A DNA stretch of 64,000 nucleotides from Aradus depressus. Lineage: Eukaryota; Arthropoda; Insecta; Hemiptera; Aradidae. The notes under the pieces were generated by a model. That model was given only the letters and a program-made list of their open reading frames with translations. It was not told the DNA's origin and ran no database searches. Of this stretch, positions 62,445-64,000 are shown piece after piece. The DNA lies in assembly GCA_963662175.1 (NCBI GenBank), contig OY759218.1, positions 18,814,480 to 18,878,479 of the forward strand. The letters are read 5' to 3'. The translations under genes were made by a program, and so were the position numbers. How positions within the stretch are numbered: position 1 is the first letter of the stretch; the number at the start of each line of letters is the position of its first letter.

Positions 62445-62700
62445 TTATTATGACTCATGCCCGGGCTTTAACTATATGGTGATATCGCCAAATACCAGAG
62501 CGCTCTTTCGTCACTGGTGGACGTAAGCCCATTTTTATTCACCTAGGGCAGTGGTCTTTAACGAGTACCTGACATCGCACAGGCTCGGGACCATCGCTTA
62601 ACATCCTATCCAAGGGACGTTATGCTTAAGTGTATTTTACCTCCCAGATAAAATAAACTAAATGCCTCGGCCGGGTTTCGAATCCACGATCCTTTATATG
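62445..62700 (-). repeat. Rep-S SINE, nearly complete
   Basis: TTATGACTCATGCCCGGGCT, GAGCGCTCTTTCGTCACTGG, ACCTAGGGCAGTGGTCTTTA, CAGGCTCGGGACCATCGCTT, TACCTCCCAGATAAAATAAA and CCGGGTTTCGAATCCACGAT. The A-box part of the head is missing. Confidence 0.8.
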
Positions 62701-63403
62701 GAGATACGATATGTTGTGTGATAAAGATATAACTCATTTGGTATATGTTAGGTTATGAAATACATACACAATTACTGCGTTACGAGAATTTGTTTCTTAC
62801 ATATCTCAAAGTGCCTACATATACCTCGTATAGAATAAGTATATAACAGTGGCGACAAGAGAAAAATGGAAGCAAGTACAAAAAAAAAAGTTAGTCATTA
62901 GTTTCAGAACTTTCGTACATTAAAAATTATTTAGAAAAATATCCTTTGCTTATATATTCTCTGAGCTAAATTTGAAGCGATTTGTACGAAATTTGATTAT
63001 ACTCAAGATCAAATTGACGTAACAGATGAATATCATTTAGAAAATAAATTACAGACGCGATGTCGCTTTAACAGTAAAACTTTTAGATTTAAAGTAAAAT
63101 ATGTTTTTGATAATCGACATTTGAGTCAAAAGGCCACTATAAATACAAGGACAGAGCAGAGAATGAAAAAAGTATAGGCGAGCGGGGAAGGTTATCGGTG
63201 AGTGGAGATGGAGGAAGAAAAGACGACCCGAGAGGATGAAGCCGGTCCCAGGGATAGAGCCAAAGAGAAGACATGGGGACCAAGTGATAGGAATACAATT
63301 TCGGTTGGAGTCTGTTGTGATATAGGCATAAATCATACGATACAAATGCATTATCATTGTTAGGTTACGAAACCAAAAAAACAAAAAAAAAAACGCCTGC
63401 TTG
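62701..63403. other. No recognisable gene
   Basis: AT-rich. The minus frame at 63049-63429 overlaps the LINE start on the other strand and has no domain. Confidence 0.4.
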
Positions 63404-64000
63404 GGAATCACTGTGGCCATGAGCACCACCCCAATAGCAGCAACGGAAACTCTTCTAAACCTCCCCCCACTCTTTTTGATGGTGAAAGCGGAGGCAAGAA
63501 GGGGAGCCTATAGGCTAAAAACAAATAACCTAATACCGGACAACACTCAAATTGACGCAACTTTTTGACTTTAATAAAAAAATTAAAGTATCAATACCAG
63601 ACAGAAATAACTACTGTCTGGAACGCGATCGGGGTAAACTGTTCAGACGGCTCAACCCCGAGAGAGGAGTTGGAGCTGGAATACATGGGAGGACAGTCAG
63701 GGGAGATACAAGTATATCCCTGGGTGTGTATCCCACTTCTAAGCTGAAGTATATGCCATCCTCGGGTGTGCCTGGCTCATTAAGAGACGGAACATCAGGG
63801 GAGGGCGAATCTTAATATTGTCTGACAGCCATGCTGCGCTGCAAGCACTGCAAGCTGTCAGCATAGATTCCAAAATCGTCCTGGAATTCCTTTAAGCACT
63901 GGAGTCCCTGACGGACCAAAATAGAGTAGAGTTGGGATGGTTGCTTGGTCAGGAGCGGACGGAGGACCTGTAGGACCGGAACCCTTCTGCGGGATCTCTA
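63404..64000 (+). pseudogene. I/R1-like LINE ORF2, connection and RNase H region, frameshifted
   Basis: First frame (63404-63569): MSTTPIAATETLLNLPPLFL and VKAEARRGAYRLKTNN, the linker between reverse transcriptase and RNase H. A second frame (63552 on) gives MTQLFDFNKKIKVSIPDRNN and later GAGIHGRTVRGDTSISLGVY. A third carries CSDGSTPREE, the shifted copy of the RNase H 'TDGS' first aspartate. A fourth gives VYAILGCAWLIKRRNIRGGR and ILILSDSHAALQALQAVSID, holding the second catalytic aspartate (SDSHAAL at about 63821). At least three frameshifts and stops make this a dead copy. The 3' end lies beyond the window. Similarity of organisation to 1853-2182 suggests the same LINE group. Confidence 0.85.

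Overview
The window is AT-rich eukaryotic DNA made almost entirely of transposable-element remains. I find no convincing host gene and no unambiguous host exon, tRNA, rRNA, operon, CRISPR array or other prokaryotic feature. The repeat content (Jockey/I/R1-like LINE tails, a GIY-YIG Penelope-like tail, hAT, PIF/Harbinger and pogo-like DNA elements, a tRNA-headed SINE, and an LTR element with an ATAT target duplication) fits an arthropod nuclear genome. The species cannot be fixed from sequence alone.

Four named-here repeat families recur. Rep-D is an unclassified dispersed repeat of roughly 400-600 bp, with more than 20 partial copies in both orientations from base 178 to 61785; one end carries TACTTCCCCAGC and the other a CGGTGAATCACCG hairpin. 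Rep-A is a roughly 600 bp repeat with a hammerhead-like CTGATGA-hairpin-GAAAC core and a 3' end reading GGTTTAACGGAAATAAAT. Rep-S is a tRNA-derived SINE with A and B boxes. Rep-H is a foldback family with arms containing CTGAAGATGGTAGCAATACC.

Region by region: 1-9700 holds Rep-D, Rep-A and Rep-S copies, two LINE 3' fragments, a 1.1 kb TIR element (7484-8561) and a MITE (8900-9192). 9700-20300 holds a near-perfect palindrome (10780-11000), a LINE tail with a 15-bp target duplication (12905-13249), two short tandem arrays, a solo LTR (17566-18455) and nested Rep-H/Rep-A insertions. 20820-22508 is a 147-bp satellite split by a Penelope-like insertion. 22700-31700 holds Rep-A, SINE copies (one split by another element), a Jockey-type tail, an RNase H LINE remnant and Rep-H. 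31700-48200 holds Rep-D copies, two very large inverted repeats, several TIR elements, a PIF/Harbinger element with a short MADF ORF, and a hAT fragment.

48242-52952 is the most intact element: a 4.7 kb LTR retrotransposon with nearly identical 909-bp LTRs and an ATAT duplication. Its only long ORF (318 codons) encodes a repeat-rich coiled coil followed by a strongly basic tail, with no visible reverse transcriptase, so it looks non-autonomous and young. 53000-64000 continues with a pogo-like element whose end motif is repeated about 14 times inside it, more LINE remnants, and an I/R1-like LINE pseudogene cut by the window edge.

The genes do not form a pathway. The relationships are insertion, nesting and possible trans-mobilisation: short elements (MITEs, SINE, the LTR element) would depend on enzymes encoded elsewhere. 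Boundaries of diverged repeats were judged by eye and may be off by tens of bases.
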